Source: Planctomycetaceae bacterium (GTDB taxonomy: Bacteria; Planctomycetota; Planctomycetia; Pirellulales; PALSA-1355). From it: a DNA stretch of 64,000 bases. A program made the position numbers and the translations under genes. Shown in pieces: positions 8,538-17,001 of the stretch. The notes under the pieces are model-generated. The model was not told where the DNA came from, did not search any database, and worked only from the letters and a program-made list of their open reading frames with translations. The stretch spans positions 17,929 to 81,928 of the forward strand of contig PLYM01000253.1 in the NCBI GenBank assembly GCA_003153375.1, written 5' to 3'. How positions within the stretch are numbered: position 1 is the first letter of the stretch; each line of letters begins with the position of its first letter.

Positions 8538-9614
8538 CTACTTGAGGGCTTCGACCACCAGGTCGCCAATCTGCTGGGTGTTGTAACCCATCTTGCCGGC
8601 GGCCTGGCTCTTCATCTTGGTGCCGGTCACTTTCTGAATCGCCTGTTGAATGCGCTGGGCCGACTTCGCCTGGCCCGATTGATCGAGCAGCATGCTCATG
8701 GCATTGATGGCGGCGATGGGATTGATGACGTGCTGGCCGGTGTATTTCGGCGCGCTGCCGCCCATCGGCTCGAACATGCTGGTGCCGCCCGGGTCGGGGT
8801 TGATATTGCCGCCGGCGGCTACACCCATCCCGCCCTGCAAGATGCCAGCCAGGTCGGTGATGATGTCGCCGAACATGTTGGTGGTCACGATCACGTCGTA
8901 GTATTCCGGATTCTTGACCATCCACATGCAGCAGGCATCGACGTGGTTGTAGTCGGGCTTGATATCGGGATATTCCTTGGCCACGTCCTGAAAGGTGCGC
9001 CACCACAGATCGTGGCCGTAGGTGAGCACATTGGTTTTGGCCACGAGCGTCAACATTTTCTTGGGGCTGTTGCGCTTGCGCGTGAATTCGAAGGCCCAAC
9101 GGATGCAGCGCTCGCAGCCCTTGCGGGTATAGATGGCCGTTTGCGTGGCGACTTCGTCGGCCGTGTGTTTTTTGAGAAATCCGCCGACGCCGCAGTACAT
9201 GTCTTCGGTGTTTTCGCGGACGACGACAAAATCGATGTCGGCCGGTCCCTTGTCGCGCAGCGGCGTTTCGACGCCCGGATAGAGTTTCACTGGTCGCAGA
9301 TTGATGTACTGATCGAGTTGAAAGCGCAATTCGAGCAGCAGCCCTTTTTCGAGAATGCCCGGCTTGACGTCGGGATGGCCGACGGCGCCCAGGAAAATAG
9401 CGTCGAACTTTCGCAGCTCGTCAACCGCTCCGGCCGGCAGCGTTTCGCCGGTGCGCAAGTAGCGATCGCCGCCAAAATCGAAGTCGGCCGTTTCGTAGCT
9501 AAAACCGTCGATGGCCGAAACGGCCTTGAGCACCTTGAGTCCCTCGGCCGCGACTTCCGGGCCGGTGCCATCGCCGCCGATGACGGCAATGCGCATTGTT
9601 TTTTTCGCGTTCAA
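8538..9614 (-). CDS. leuB: 3-isopropylmalate dehydrogenase (LeuB-type)
   Basis: This is a member of the isocitrate/isopropylmalate dehydrogenase family, 358 residues. It starts with the family strand MRIAVIGGDGTGPEV and has FLGAVGHPDV, VVRENTEDMYCG, the metal-site region TNMFGDIITDLAG and the NAD-binding segment EPMGGSAPKYTG. It probably oxidises 3-isopropylmalate in leucine synthesis, though homoisocitrate or tartrate dehydrogenase cannot be excluded by reading alone. The start appears to be TTG at 9614, because GAGGA lies about 7 nt upstream. The ATG six codons later (9596) has no ribosome-binding site. No leuA, leuC or leuD is adjacent, so the pathway is scattered here. Confidence 0.9.
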   Translation of the reverse strand: MNAKKTMRIAVIGGDGTGPEVAAEGLKVLKAVSAIDGFSYETADFDFGGDRYLRTGETLPAGAVDELRKFDAIFLGAVGHPDVKPGILEKGLLLELRFQLDQYINLRPVKLYPGVETPLRDKGPADIDFVVVRENTEDMYCGVGGFLKKHTADEVATQTAIYTRKGCERCIRWAFEFTRKRNSPKKMLTLVAKTNVLTYGHDLWWRTFQDVAKEYPDIKPDYNHVDACCMWMVKNPEYYDVIVTTNMFGDIITDLAGILQGGMGVAAGGNINPDPGGTSMFEPMGGSAPKYTGQHVINPIAAINAMSMLLDQSGQAKSAQRIQQAIQKVTGTKMKSQAAGKMGYNTQQIGDLVVEALK

Positions 9615-9730
9615 CGTTGCATCCTCGAAATCACTAAACCCGGAAGAGCCTGAGAGAAACGGCCGATTTTACCAGGCGCCGCGCGGGGTCACAAGTTGCG
9701 CGCGCGGCCAGCTACGGCTAGAATCCACGC

Positions 9731-9895
9731 ATGGCTCAGCGTCGGCAATTCCAATTCAACCTGCGAGCCCTGTTTTGGACGATGGCGGCTCTGGGCGTTT
9801 TCGTCTGGACGCTGCTACCGCCGAAATCAGCTCTTTGGGGCTTCGGGCCTGTCGAGGAGTCGATCTTCGCGCTTGCCCTCGCCTGGTGGCTCTAG
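9731..9895 (+). CDS. Short membrane peptide with planctomycete N-terminal signature
   Basis: A 54-codon frame starts MAQRRQFQFNLRALFW, continues with one hydrophobic segment (TMAALGVFVWTLLPP) and ends with FALALAWWL. The RRFQFSLRALLW-like start followed by a membrane helix recurs at the N-terminus of many short planctomycete proteins. That resemblance is the main support. It is too short for routine gene calling. No strong ribosome-binding site is visible. It lies in the divergent gap between leuB and the secreted nuclease. The function is unknown. Confidence 0.45.
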   Translation: MAQRRQFQFNLRALFWTMAALGVFVWTLLPPKSALWGFGPVEESIFALALAWWL

Positions 9896-9990
9896 AATTA
9901 TCATTTAACGCGGCCTGCGGACTAGGAACGACGACCTCGACCGCCGAAGAGAATTGAATCGCCAATTCGCGATATGGCCGCCGAGGTCGA

Positions 9991-10467
9991 TCAGTCTCTC
10001 GATGGCGCACCGACTTGCGACCAGATGCCCAGATGCTCTTTGCGGGCCTGCGACTGTGCCTGGCGAAAGCGGCGCTTCATCTCGTCGGAGTAGTGATACT
10101 GGGGCTCAAAGCGGCCCAACCCGGCGCGGATCAGCTCCTCGTTGAGCAACCGATCGCCGACCCAAACGTAGGCCAGATGACGGTCGAAGCGATCGCGCCG
10201 CTCGCGATCGAACGCAAGTCGCGCGGTGCCGCCGGCCAGGAATTCGTGGGTGAACCGCGAGGCTTCGGGACCAAACGGCTCGACCGGGTAGTCAGGCTTG
10301 ACCGTCTCGGGCGTGTTGACGCCAATCAGCCGCACGATCACGTGTGGGGCGACGATGATCGTGTCGCCGTCAACAACGCGCACCACGCGATGGTCGCCCT
10401 CGGAGAGCCCGTCGGGCGTTTCGACTGTGGCCGGACCGTACGCCAGCCGGGCCAGGTACAACAGCAA
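9991..10467 (-). CDS. Thermonuclease (SNase-like) family protein
   Basis: This staphylococcal-nuclease-fold protein has the expected motifs: RVVDGDTIIV, the catalytic RLIGVNTPE, then GGTARLAFDRERRDRFDRHLAYVWVG and a C-terminal RKEHLGIW. It probably cleaves DNA or RNA phosphodiester bonds outside the cytoplasm. The annotated start is TTG at 10467. The same frame stays open upstream to about 10560 with no ATG or GTG and encodes RRFRRPPYHTLGIGLALLLL, so a basic-plus-hydrophobic anchor is very likely present and the true start may be a rarer codon. The length without this extension is 158 residues. Confidence 0.88.
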   Translation of the reverse strand: MLLYLARLAYGPATVETPDGLSEGDHRVVRVVDGDTIIVAPHVIVRLIGVNTPETVKPDYPVEPFGPEASRFTHEFLAGGTARLAFDRERRDRFDRHLAYVWVGDRLLNEELIRAGLGRFEPQYHYSDEMKRRFRQAQSQARKEHLGIWSQVGAPSRD

Positions 10468-10666
10468 GAGTGCCAGGCCAATGCCTAGCGTGTGGTAGGG
10501 AGGACGGCGAAATCGCCGAGGCTGTCCGATGGCGAGTCGCTCCCTGGCCGGGCCTGGTGGTCAAACCGACACGGTGGCCAAACCGGCAGGGCAGCAAACC
10601 TGCCCCCGCGCGGCTCCCCATGGAGCCGGCCGTGTGTTTCTCGGGCCGTGGCCGTGTGTCCTGGAA

Positions 10667-10690
10667 CGTCAACGTCAGCGCGTCAACGTC
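10667..10690. repeat. Direct repeat CGTCAACGTC, two copies
   Basis: Two identical 10-mers at 10667-10676 and 10681-10690 lie between the stop of the zinc-ribbon gene (10710) and the 5' end of the nuclease gene. They are spaced 14 bp start to start. This could be an operator or chance in GC-rich DNA. A second near-repeat (GGCCGTGTGT, twice) sits just before it. Confidence 0.35.
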
Positions 10691-10709
10691 CCCGGGACCT
10701 CGGGCCGCG

Positions 10710-11015
10710 TTAATTCTTGCTGAATTCGAACTGCTTGGAGAGTTCGCGGCCGAGAGGATTTTTGACGAATTTCTTGCGGCATTCGGTGCACAGATCGAAT
10801 CGCATCTGCTCGTACACCTCGTCGGCGATCTGGGGATCGGCCGCGTCGGCGGAACGCTGCAGGATTTCTTGAATCTCTTGCAGATGATCTCGATCGTCGT
10901 CGAGCTCGTTCATCGCGCTGGGATCGAACGCCACGCAAACTTCCATTTTCACGACGTATCGCAGATCCTCAGGATCGAGCACGCGCTTGCAGCAATCGCA
11001 TGAATAGTGAATCAT
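10710..11015 (-). CDS. Small zinc-ribbon-like protein
   Basis: A 101-residue protein starting MIHYSCDCCKR at the ATG at 11015, which has AAAGGTG upstream. The frame continues upstream to 11066, but that extension lacks support. A Cys pair CDCC near residue 6-9 and a second pair CTEC near residue 80 could together bind one zinc ion, with an acidic helical region between them (NELDDDRDHLQEIQEILQ). The overall layout resembles small planctomycete proteins of unknown function. No nucleic-acid-binding activity is shown. It is transcribed away from the HNH endonuclease gene. Confidence 0.75.
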   Translation of the reverse strand: MIHYSCDCCKRVLDPEDLRYVVKMEVCVAFDPSAMNELDDDRDHLQEIQEILQRSADAADPQIADEVYEQMRFDLCTECRKKFVKNPLGRELSKQFEFSKN

Positions 11016-11523
11016 CGGCACCTTTCGCGGGTTATTGAGTGGACTTGCTTCCCATCCTGGAGACATAGCGTACCACGGCCGAACTTCATCCTAATGCGGG
11101 CTCTTGAGCCAGAGCAAGTGAATCTGCGTGATTTTTTTCCACTGCCCCGCGCGCCGGGGATTTGTTGGTACTTGCTGCTTGACAACGCTCTGGATCGTGT
11201 ATTCGCAATTGACAGCGAGTGAGCGGTTTCGCCACGGATCGGCGGCTGCCGCGCGAAAGCGGCCGAGCGGGACGAAAAGGACAACGAAAAACGCGCCAAA
11301 CGACGACCCGTGACGTTTTTCTGGGCCGAGGGGGACTGCTGACGACCCTGCCCTAGTCTGGCGTCCGCGTGCCGATTACAATGGGCCATCGGGTTACATA
11401 ACAGGCGCCGCAGGCGCTTGTTAGGCAAAATCTGCAGTGTCGCACGGCCTTGGTCGCTTGCGTCAGTGAAGCGAGCCAGGAAGCGACGGGCGGTACACAA
11501 GCCTCGTTTCTCGGGAGCGTTTC
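11016..11523. other. 508-bp divergent intergenic region with a hairpin before the HNH gene
   Basis: This gap separates the divergent zinc-ribbon and HNH genes and must hold both promoters. A 10-bp stem at 11400-11409/11413-11422 (AACAGGCGCC and GGCGCTTGTT, one G-U pair, loop GCA) lies about 100 nt before the HNH start. It is followed by a weaker TCGCTT/AAGCGA hairpin. Open frames across the gap look like shadows. I cannot place a promoter with confidence. Confidence 0.4.
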
Positions 11524-12162
11524 ATGACCCAGGGGTCGGCAGTTGCGAATCCGCTGAGTGCCAGCGTGTTGGTTCTGAATCGCTTTTACATGGCTGTCCA
11601 CGTGGTGAACGTGCGGCGTGCCTTCGGCTTGCTGTTTCGCGAGCTGGCCGAAGTGATTCATCTTCAGGAAGGCCAGTACGCCAATTACAGCTTCGAGTCG
11701 TGGCGCGAAATCAGCGAGCTGCGCTCGTCGATCAAAGAGCCTCACGAGGATTGGATTTCGGCGGTCAACTTCGAAATCCAGGTGCCGCGCGTCATTCGCT
11801 TGCTGTCGTTCGACCGCGTGCCCAAGCAAACCATTCGCTTCAATCGGCGGAATTTGTTCGCCCGCGACGGCAACCGCTGTCAGTATTGTGGCAAGAGTTT
11901 TCCGACCAGCGAGCTGAGCCTGGACCACGTCGTGCCCAAGAGCCGCGAGGGCCAGACCTGCTGGGAGAATATTGTTTGCAGTTGCGTGGCCTGCAACGTG
12001 AAGAAAGGCGGCCGCACGCCGCAGGAAGCGCACATGAAGCTGATCCGCCTGCCGGTGAAGCCCAAGCGCAGTCCCCTGCTGGCGATCAAGCTGGGCAATC
12101 CCAAGTACGAAAGCTGGAAGACCTTCCTCGACAGCGCCTACTGGTCGGTCGATCTCAAATAG
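11524..12162 (+). CDS. HNH endonuclease family protein
   Basis: A 212-residue protein. Residues 12-110 form the family's N-terminal part (VLVLNRFYMAVHVVNVRRAF, then NFEIQVPRVIRLLSFDRVP). The HNH domain follows, with the zinc Cys pair C119/C122 (CQYCG), the catalytic DHVVPKS (D134, H135), N149, and the second pair C154/C157 ahead of N158. This form is widespread in planctomycetes, cyanobacteria and actinobacteria as a stand-alone chromosomal gene. Its biological target is unknown, and a repair or structure-specific role is more likely than restriction because no methyltransferase is adjacent. A GGAG lies eight bases before the ATG. The FG-GAP gene starts 12 bp after its stop. Confidence 0.92.
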   Translation: MTQGSAVANPLSASVLVLNRFYMAVHVVNVRRAFGLLFRELAEVIHLQEGQYANYSFESWREISELRSSIKEPHEDWISAVNFEIQVPRVIRLLSFDRVPKQTIRFNRRNLFARDGNRCQYCGKSFPTSELSLDHVVPKSREGQTCWENIVCSCVACNVKKGGRTPQEAHMKLIRLPVKPKRSPLLAIKLGNPKYESWKTFLDSAYWSVDLK

Positions 12163-12173
12163 CCGGCTGGGCG

Positions 12174-14201
12174 ATGGACTTCATGGCTCGAAGCGCTGTG
12201 GACATCGCCAAGTACGTTCGGCTCGCGCTGCCTTGGGTTTACACGCTCCTCTGTGTTTGCGCGCCGCCGCTCGGCCTCGCCGCGCGGGCTGATGAGTTGA
12301 CGCGGCTCAAGTACAACCATCCAGGACTCGTCGTCGATCTGGGGGTTGGGCTGTGGGCCTGGCCGATCCCTTGCGATGCGGACGGCGACGGCGATTTCGA
12401 TCTGATCGTCTCGTGTCCTGACAAGCCGTCGAACGGCGTGTGGCTGTTCGAGAATTCGACGGGCGACACGGCGCGCGAAAAGTTTCCGGTCTTCAAGCCC
12501 GCGCGGCGGTTGAGCGCGACGGTGCACTACGTGCTGCCCAGTTATGTCGACGGCCGGCTGCGAGTATTGTCGCCGGGACTCGAGTATCCCGATTTTCTGA
12601 CTGCGGGCCTGGCCAAGAGCGTGCCGCTCGCGGCCCCCAAGACGATTCACACGCCGCTGGGCAATGCCAAGAACGGCCGAGCCAACAAGATTCGGCACCA
12701 TCAATGGCGCTATGCGGACTTCGACGGCGACGGCGCGCTCGACCTGGTCGTGGGCATTGAAGATTGGAGCGACTACGGCTGGGACGACGCCTTCGATGCG
12801 ACGGGCCTTTGGACCAACGGACCGTTGCACGGATTCGTCTATTGGCTGCGCAACGTCGACAGCAACGGCGAGCCGAAATACGCCGCGCCCGTGGCGGTCG
12901 AGGCCGGCGGCCAGCGGGTCGATACCTACGGATGCCCGACGCCGAACCTGGCCGATTTCGACGGCGATGGCGATTTGGACCTCCTGTGCGGAGAGTTTCT
13001 CGACGGCTTCACCTATTTCGAGAACCAGGGCTCACGCACGGCTCCGCGCTATGCCGCCGGGCGCCCCCTGATGGATGCCGAGGGCGCACGGCTGACGATG
13101 GAATTGCAGATGATCGTGCCGATCGCCTTCGATTGGGACCGCGATGGCGACTTGGACCTGGTCGTTGGCGATGAAGATGGCCGGGTGGCCCTGGTCGAAA
13201 ACACCGGCCGGCTGACGGCCGAACGCGTGCCGCTGTTCCAACGGCCGCGCTACTTTCAGCAGCAGGCCGACGAGTTGAAGTGTGGGGCGCTGGCGACACC
13301 GGTCGGCGTCGATTGGGATGGCGACGGCGATATCGACATCCTCTCCGGCAACACGGCCGGGTACATCGAGTGGTTCGAGAATCTAAGCGGCCCCAGGGTA
13401 GCGGCGCCCAAGTGGGACGCTCCCCGGCGGCTCGAAGCCGGCGGCAAGGTGTTTCGCGTGATGGCGGGTCCGAACGGCAGCGTGCAGGGGCCCTGCGAAG
13501 CCAAGTGGGGATACACCACGTTCAGCGTGGCCGACTGGAATCTCGACGGCTTGCCAGACATCGTGTTCAACTCGATTTGGGGCCGCGTCGAGTGGCTGCG
13601 TAACATCGGCACGCGCGACCGGCCGCGGCTAGCGGCGCCGGCCAGCATCGACGTCCAGTGGCCCGGCGATCCGCCCAAGCCCGCGTGGACCTGGTGGAAG
13701 CCGACGGGACAGCAACTCGTCACCCAATGGCGCACGACGCCCGTGGTCCTCGACTTCGACGGCGATGGCTTGCCGGATCTGACGATGCTCGACAGCGAAG
13801 GCTATCTGGCATTCTTTCAGCGTGCGCGTCGCAATGGCCAACTGGTTTTGCAGGCGCCGCGGCGAGTGTTGCTCGATGCGCACGGTAATCCGCTTCGGCT
13901 CAACGAGAAGACCGCCGGTGGCAGCGGGCGCCGTAAGCTGTGCGTGACCGATTGGGATGGCGACGGCCATGCCGATCTGTTGTTGAATGCAGCCAACGCC
14001 GAAGTGTTGCGACAGACCGATGCCGGCGACGGCATCTGGCGCTTCGAGCGCGCGGGCGCGGTGGCGCGACAAAACATCGAAGGCCATGACGTCAGCCCCA
14101 CGACCGTCGACTTCGACGGCGATGGGAAGCCCGACTTTCTCGGCGGTGCGGAAGATGGGCGGCTCTACTGGTTGGCCAATCCGCGCGCGAGCAAACCCTA
14201 G
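12174..14201 (+). CDS. Exported FG-GAP/VCBS repeat protein
   Basis: A 675-residue protein with a signal peptide (residues 14-39, ending AARADEL). It has about nine calcium-loop repeats of the form DxDxDGxxDL at roughly residues 68, 181, 260, 319, 380, 453, 525, 592 and 644 (for example DFDGDGDLDLL and DWDGDGDIDIL). Such repeats build an integrin-type seven- or eight-bladed beta-propeller that binds calcium. In planctomycetes, proteins of this kind are exported and thought to bind polysaccharide or act at the cell surface. No enzymatic domain is visible. I chose ATG 12174. The frame is open far upstream, but that part overlaps the HNH gene in another frame. Confidence 0.92.
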   Translation: MDFMARSAVDIAKYVRLALPWVYTLLCVCAPPLGLAARADELTRLKYNHPGLVVDLGVGLWAWPIPCDADGDGDFDLIVSCPDKPSNGVWLFENSTGDTAREKFPVFKPARRLSATVHYVLPSYVDGRLRVLSPGLEYPDFLTAGLAKSVPLAAPKTIHTPLGNAKNGRANKIRHHQWRYADFDGDGALDLVVGIEDWSDYGWDDAFDATGLWTNGPLHGFVYWLRNVDSNGEPKYAAPVAVEAGGQRVDTYGCPTPNLADFDGDGDLDLLCGEFLDGFTYFENQGSRTAPRYAAGRPLMDAEGARLTMELQMIVPIAFDWDRDGDLDLVVGDEDGRVALVENTGRLTAERVPLFQRPRYFQQQADELKCGALATPVGVDWDGDGDIDILSGNTAGYIEWFENLSGPRVAAPKWDAPRRLEAGGKVFRVMAGPNGSVQGPCEAKWGYTTFSVADWNLDGLPDIVFNSIWGRVEWLRNIGTRDRPRLAAPASIDVQWPGDPPKPAWTWWKPTGQQLVTQWRTTPVVLDFDGDGLPDLTMLDSEGYLAFFQRARRNGQLVLQAPRRVLLDAHGNPLRLNEKTAGGSGRRKLCVTDWDGDGHADLLLNAANAEVLRQTDAGDGIWRFERAGAVARQNIEGHDVSPTTVDFDGDGKPDFLGGAEDGRLYWLANPRASKP

Positions 14202-14248
14202 GTCTGCCGAAAGTGCAGCGCTGCGACCAACCCGCGACACGTCGTCGC

Positions 14249-14527
14249 TCAGGCTCCGGCCAACGGCTCTTTCTTTTCCGTGATCACCGGGCACTGCGGC
14301 GCCATTTCGGCGTTCAGCGCGGTGAAGTCCTTCCATTCCTCCGGAAGGTTGTCTTCATGGAAAATGGCTTCGACCGGGCACTCGGGAACACAAGCTTCGC
14401 AATCGATGCACTCATCCGGGTGGATATAGAGAATCTTCTCACCCTCGTAGAAGCACTCCACCGGACACACGACGACGCAGTCGGTGTATTTGCAACCGAA
14501 GCACGGCTCGGCGACAACATGAGTCAT
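14249..14527 (-). CDS. fdxA: 7Fe ferredoxin (FdxA type)
   Basis: A 92-residue ferredoxin with the exact cysteine spacing of Azotobacter ferredoxin I. C9, C17 and C50 should hold a [3Fe-4S] cluster, and C21, C40, C43 and C46 a [4Fe-4S] cluster, with extra C12 and C25. The signature [19 protein letters not shown] is present, and the C-terminal NITEKKDPL-like tail appears here as VITEKKEPL. It carries low-potential electrons in the cytoplasm, and its partner is unknown. The ATG is preceded by AGGAG. It stands alone, convergent with the FG-GAP gene. Confidence 0.95.
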   Translation of the reverse strand: MTHVVAEPCFGCKYTDCVVVCPVECFYEGEKILYIHPDECIDCEACVPECPVEAIFHEDNLPEEWKDFTALNAEMAPQCPVITEKKEPLAGA

Positions 14528-14715
14528 GGACAGATCTCTCCTTTGAGCGTCACATCCGACGCACCATAAAAACTGGACTACGCAAACACCCCGAACACGG
14601 GCCGGTCATTGCTTTTTTTCGGCACGAGCCCGATTCGTCAACAACTTTGCCGTTGGCAAAGGTGTCGAACGGCCGGCGGGCCCGCCCTCAATTCAGCCTT
14701 TTGCCGCACAAGTGT

Positions 14716-14740
14716 CAAGTGCTTGAGACAAAAGCACTTG
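14716..14740. promoter_or_regulatory. Perfect 9-bp inverted repeat in the fdxA-sigma factor gap
   Basis: CAAGTGCTT at 14716-14724 is repeated inverted as AAGCACTTG at 14732-14740 with a 7-nt spacer. It lies inside the 454-bp divergent gap 14528-14981, about 190 bp from fdxA and 240 bp from the sigma factor start. It could be a protein-binding dyad or an RNA hairpin. The rest of the gap is AT-richer than its surroundings and shows no other clear element. Confidence 0.45.
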
Positions 14741-14981
14741 AAGGCTTCGCGTGGGGTTTCGCGCGAATTTTAGTGCTGGCTATGCACGCTGTCAAGCGCG
14801 CGATTAGGCCGGCTTTAACGGCGAAAAAACTCCGGCTTGCTTCACTTGTCGATTCAACATAAAATCATAGGTATTAACGCTTTCCGAAGCCCATCTAGCG
14901 TTCCTACGCGGCCCATCACTGTCTGGCGGGATTGCGGACCGGCCAGCCGTTGCGCGCCGTTCGGACACAAAGGTATCGGTT

Positions 14982-15554
14982 GTGGCACTGTCTGAGATCG
15001 ACCGCAATCTGCTGCAGCGTTGCTTGTCCCGGAAACCTCGGGCCTGGGAAGATTTTGTCGATCGTTTCATGGGGCTGGTCGTTCACGTCGTGAACCACTC
15101 GGCCCAAAGCCGCTCGCTGCGACTTTCCTCCGAAGACCGCGAAGATCTGGTCGCGGGGGTCTTCTTGACGATCATCAAGGACGATTTGGGTGTGTTGCGC
15201 CAGTTCCGGGGCGAGAGCAGCCTGGCGACCTATCTGACGGTCATCGCACGGCGGGTCGTCGTGGCCGAAATGCTCAAGCAAAAGGCCCCTTCGCGCCTGG
15301 GCAACCACGAGCCGCAACCCGAGCTGGCCGTGGTCGGCGGCGAGTCCGAACAACGCGTCGACGACCGCGAGCAAGTCGAACGGCTGCTGGCGCAACTCGA
15401 GGGGGCCGAGGCCAAGGTCGTGCGGATGTATCATCTGGAAGGCAAAAGCTACCAGGAAATCAGCTCGGCCGTCGGCATGCCCGAGAACAGCGTCGGCCCG
15501 ACACTCAGCCGCGCCCGGACCAAGATGCGACGCGGCGCGAACGAAAAGATTTGA
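14982..15554 (+). CDS. RNA polymerase sigma factor, ECF-like
   Basis: A 190-residue sigma-70 family protein. Region 2 is at residues 20-95 (WEDFVDRFMGLVVHVV, then FRGESSLATYLTVIARRVV). Region 4 is at about 130-180, with the helix-turn-helix SYQEISSAVGMPENSVGPTLSRARTK. Regions 1 and 3 are absent, as in ECF factors. The start is GTG at 14982 with AGGTATCGG upstream. No anti-sigma factor gene is adjacent. The next gene downstream is a phosphohexomutase-like protein 71 bp away. Regulation may involve the inverted repeat at 14716-14740. Confidence 0.92.
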   Translation: MALSEIDRNLLQRCLSRKPRAWEDFVDRFMGLVVHVVNHSAQSRSLRLSSEDREDLVAGVFLTIIKDDLGVLRQFRGESSLATYLTVIARRVVVAEMLKQKAPSRLGNHEPQPELAVVGGESEQRVDDREQVERLLAQLEGAEAKVVRMYHLEGKSYQEISSAVGMPENSVGPTLSRARTKMRRGANEKI

Positions 15555-15625
15555 CCGCGAGACTCATCTGAGTCGAGCCCGCGGCAGGACGTCGCCTCAC
15601 AGTGGGCATGCGGGGGTGGGGGTTC

Positions 15626-16924
15626 ATGGACGAACGCACGATTGAGGCCGATTGCCAAAGTGCCGAATATCGCTGCCCGGGCGAGTCATACACGATCGAT
15701 CGCGCGGTGCATCTCGGCCGCCTGGCCGCGTTCTATCCTGCTTGTCGCCAGTGTGTGCACCGCACCGACACGCACGCGTTGTCGCCGTTGCAGGCACGGC
15801 AGTGGGATGAAGTCGAGCGGCGCGTGCGGCGCGGTCCTTGTTTCACGAGCGAAGGACTGGAAGGCACCTCGCCCCACGACGTCGATGGTGCCATCGCCCG
15901 ACGCGCTGGCGAGGCGCTGGGCAAGCTGCTCACGCGCGAGCGCATCAAGTTGCCTCCGCCCACGGTGCTGGTGGGCACGCCAGGCGACGCGGTGACGGCC
16001 GAACTAGTGGCCGCAGCATGCGCGGCACTGCAATGGGCGGGCTGCCACACGCTGGAAGTTGGCGCGGCGACGTCGGCCTCGCTGGCCGCCGCGACGCGAC
16101 ACTTGAATGGCGACGCCGCGATGTTGATCGGCAACGCCAGCGGCGAACCGCACGCGATCAGCTTGAAGTTTTGGGGCAGCGAGTCGCGTCCCTGGTCGTC
16201 GCCCGGCGGCTTGGATCGACTGCGCGAGCAGTACGTGGCGCCAAGCGATCGGCCCACGCGCCGGGCGGGTACATTGGCCCGCGCCGTGGCGGGCGAAATT
16301 TACCTGGCGCCGCTGGTGTCGCTGTTCCATGGCTTGCGTCCTTTGCGATTCGTACTCGACACGCGCTGTGAAGTCGTACACGACTATTTGCACTGCCTCA
16401 ACGCGCAGGCGGCCTGCGAAATCCTGCGTCCGCGCGCTTCCCAGGGCGCCGGAATCGCGCGCGCCGAGACGCCATTCGCCGAGCGCCGCGCCGGGCTCAT
16501 CAGCCGCGCGGTGCAGGTCGAGGCGGCCCACTTCGGCCTGTGGATCGACGGCGACGGCGAGCGCTGTCGGCTGTTCGACGAGCACGGTCGGGCAGTGGAC
16601 GGGGAATCGCTGTTGCTGCTGTTGGGCGGCTATGTGTGCCGTCAACAGCCAGGGGCCGCGCTGGTGCTCGAGCGCGACGCCGGCGAGCGGCTGGTCGGCG
16701 AGTTGACCCGGCGCGGCGCCAACACGGTGCGCTGTGCCGCGAGCCGACAGGAAACGTGCGAGGCCATGCGTCGCGCCGGCGCGGTCTTTGGTGGCGGGCC
16801 GAGCGGACGATTCTGGTATGGCGAAGAAGCTGGAGCGCCCGACGCCTTAATGACCTTGAGCCTGCTGCTGACCATCCTCAGCCAATCGGATCGGCCGCTG
16901 TCGGAAGTCCTCGACGCCGCCTGA
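15626..16924 (+). CDS. Phosphohexomutase-like protein lacking domain 4
   Basis: A 432-residue protein distantly related to phosphomannomutase/phosphoglucomutase. The N-terminus holds a Cys cluster (C10, C17, C40, C43; ACRQCVHR) not found in classic enzymes. The domain 1 loop reads GNASGEPHA (169-177) where active enzymes have TASHNP, so the phosphoserine may survive as S172. The metal loop DGDGER (308-313) is close to the canonical DGDGDR. The sugar loop is GGGPSGR (389-395), where GExSGH is expected. The protein ends soon after, without the domain 4 phosphate motif SGTEP. Activity is therefore doubtful. I chose ATG 15626, behind a G-rich stretch. An earlier GTG is at 15602. Confidence 0.75.
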   Translation: MDERTIEADCQSAEYRCPGESYTIDRAVHLGRLAAFYPACRQCVHRTDTHALSPLQARQWDEVERRVRRGPCFTSEGLEGTSPHDVDGAIARRAGEALGKLLTRERIKLPPPTVLVGTPGDAVTAELVAAACAALQWAGCHTLEVGAATSASLAAATRHLNGDAAMLIGNASGEPHAISLKFWGSESRPWSSPGGLDRLREQYVAPSDRPTRRAGTLARAVAGEIYLAPLVSLFHGLRPLRFVLDTRCEVVHDYLHCLNAQAACEILRPRASQGAGIARAETPFAERRAGLISRAVQVEAAHFGLWIDGDGERCRLFDEHGRAVDGESLLLLLGGYVCRQQPGAALVLERDAGERLVGELTRRGANTVRCAASRQETCEAMRRAGAVFGGGPSGRFWYGEEAGAPDALMTLSLLLTILSQSDRPLSEVLDAA

Positions 16925-17001
16925 CCAGCGGTGTACAACGGAAACGAGCGGCCGCTCGCGCCGGCCGACCCGCCGTCACTCTCTCGCAGGACACTTCCCC
17001 T

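Noticed and set aside
11524..12162. HNH gene as part of a restriction or retron-type defence system
   Set aside because: There is no methyltransferase, reverse transcriptase or partner nearby. The protein belongs to the widespread stand-alone HNH family.
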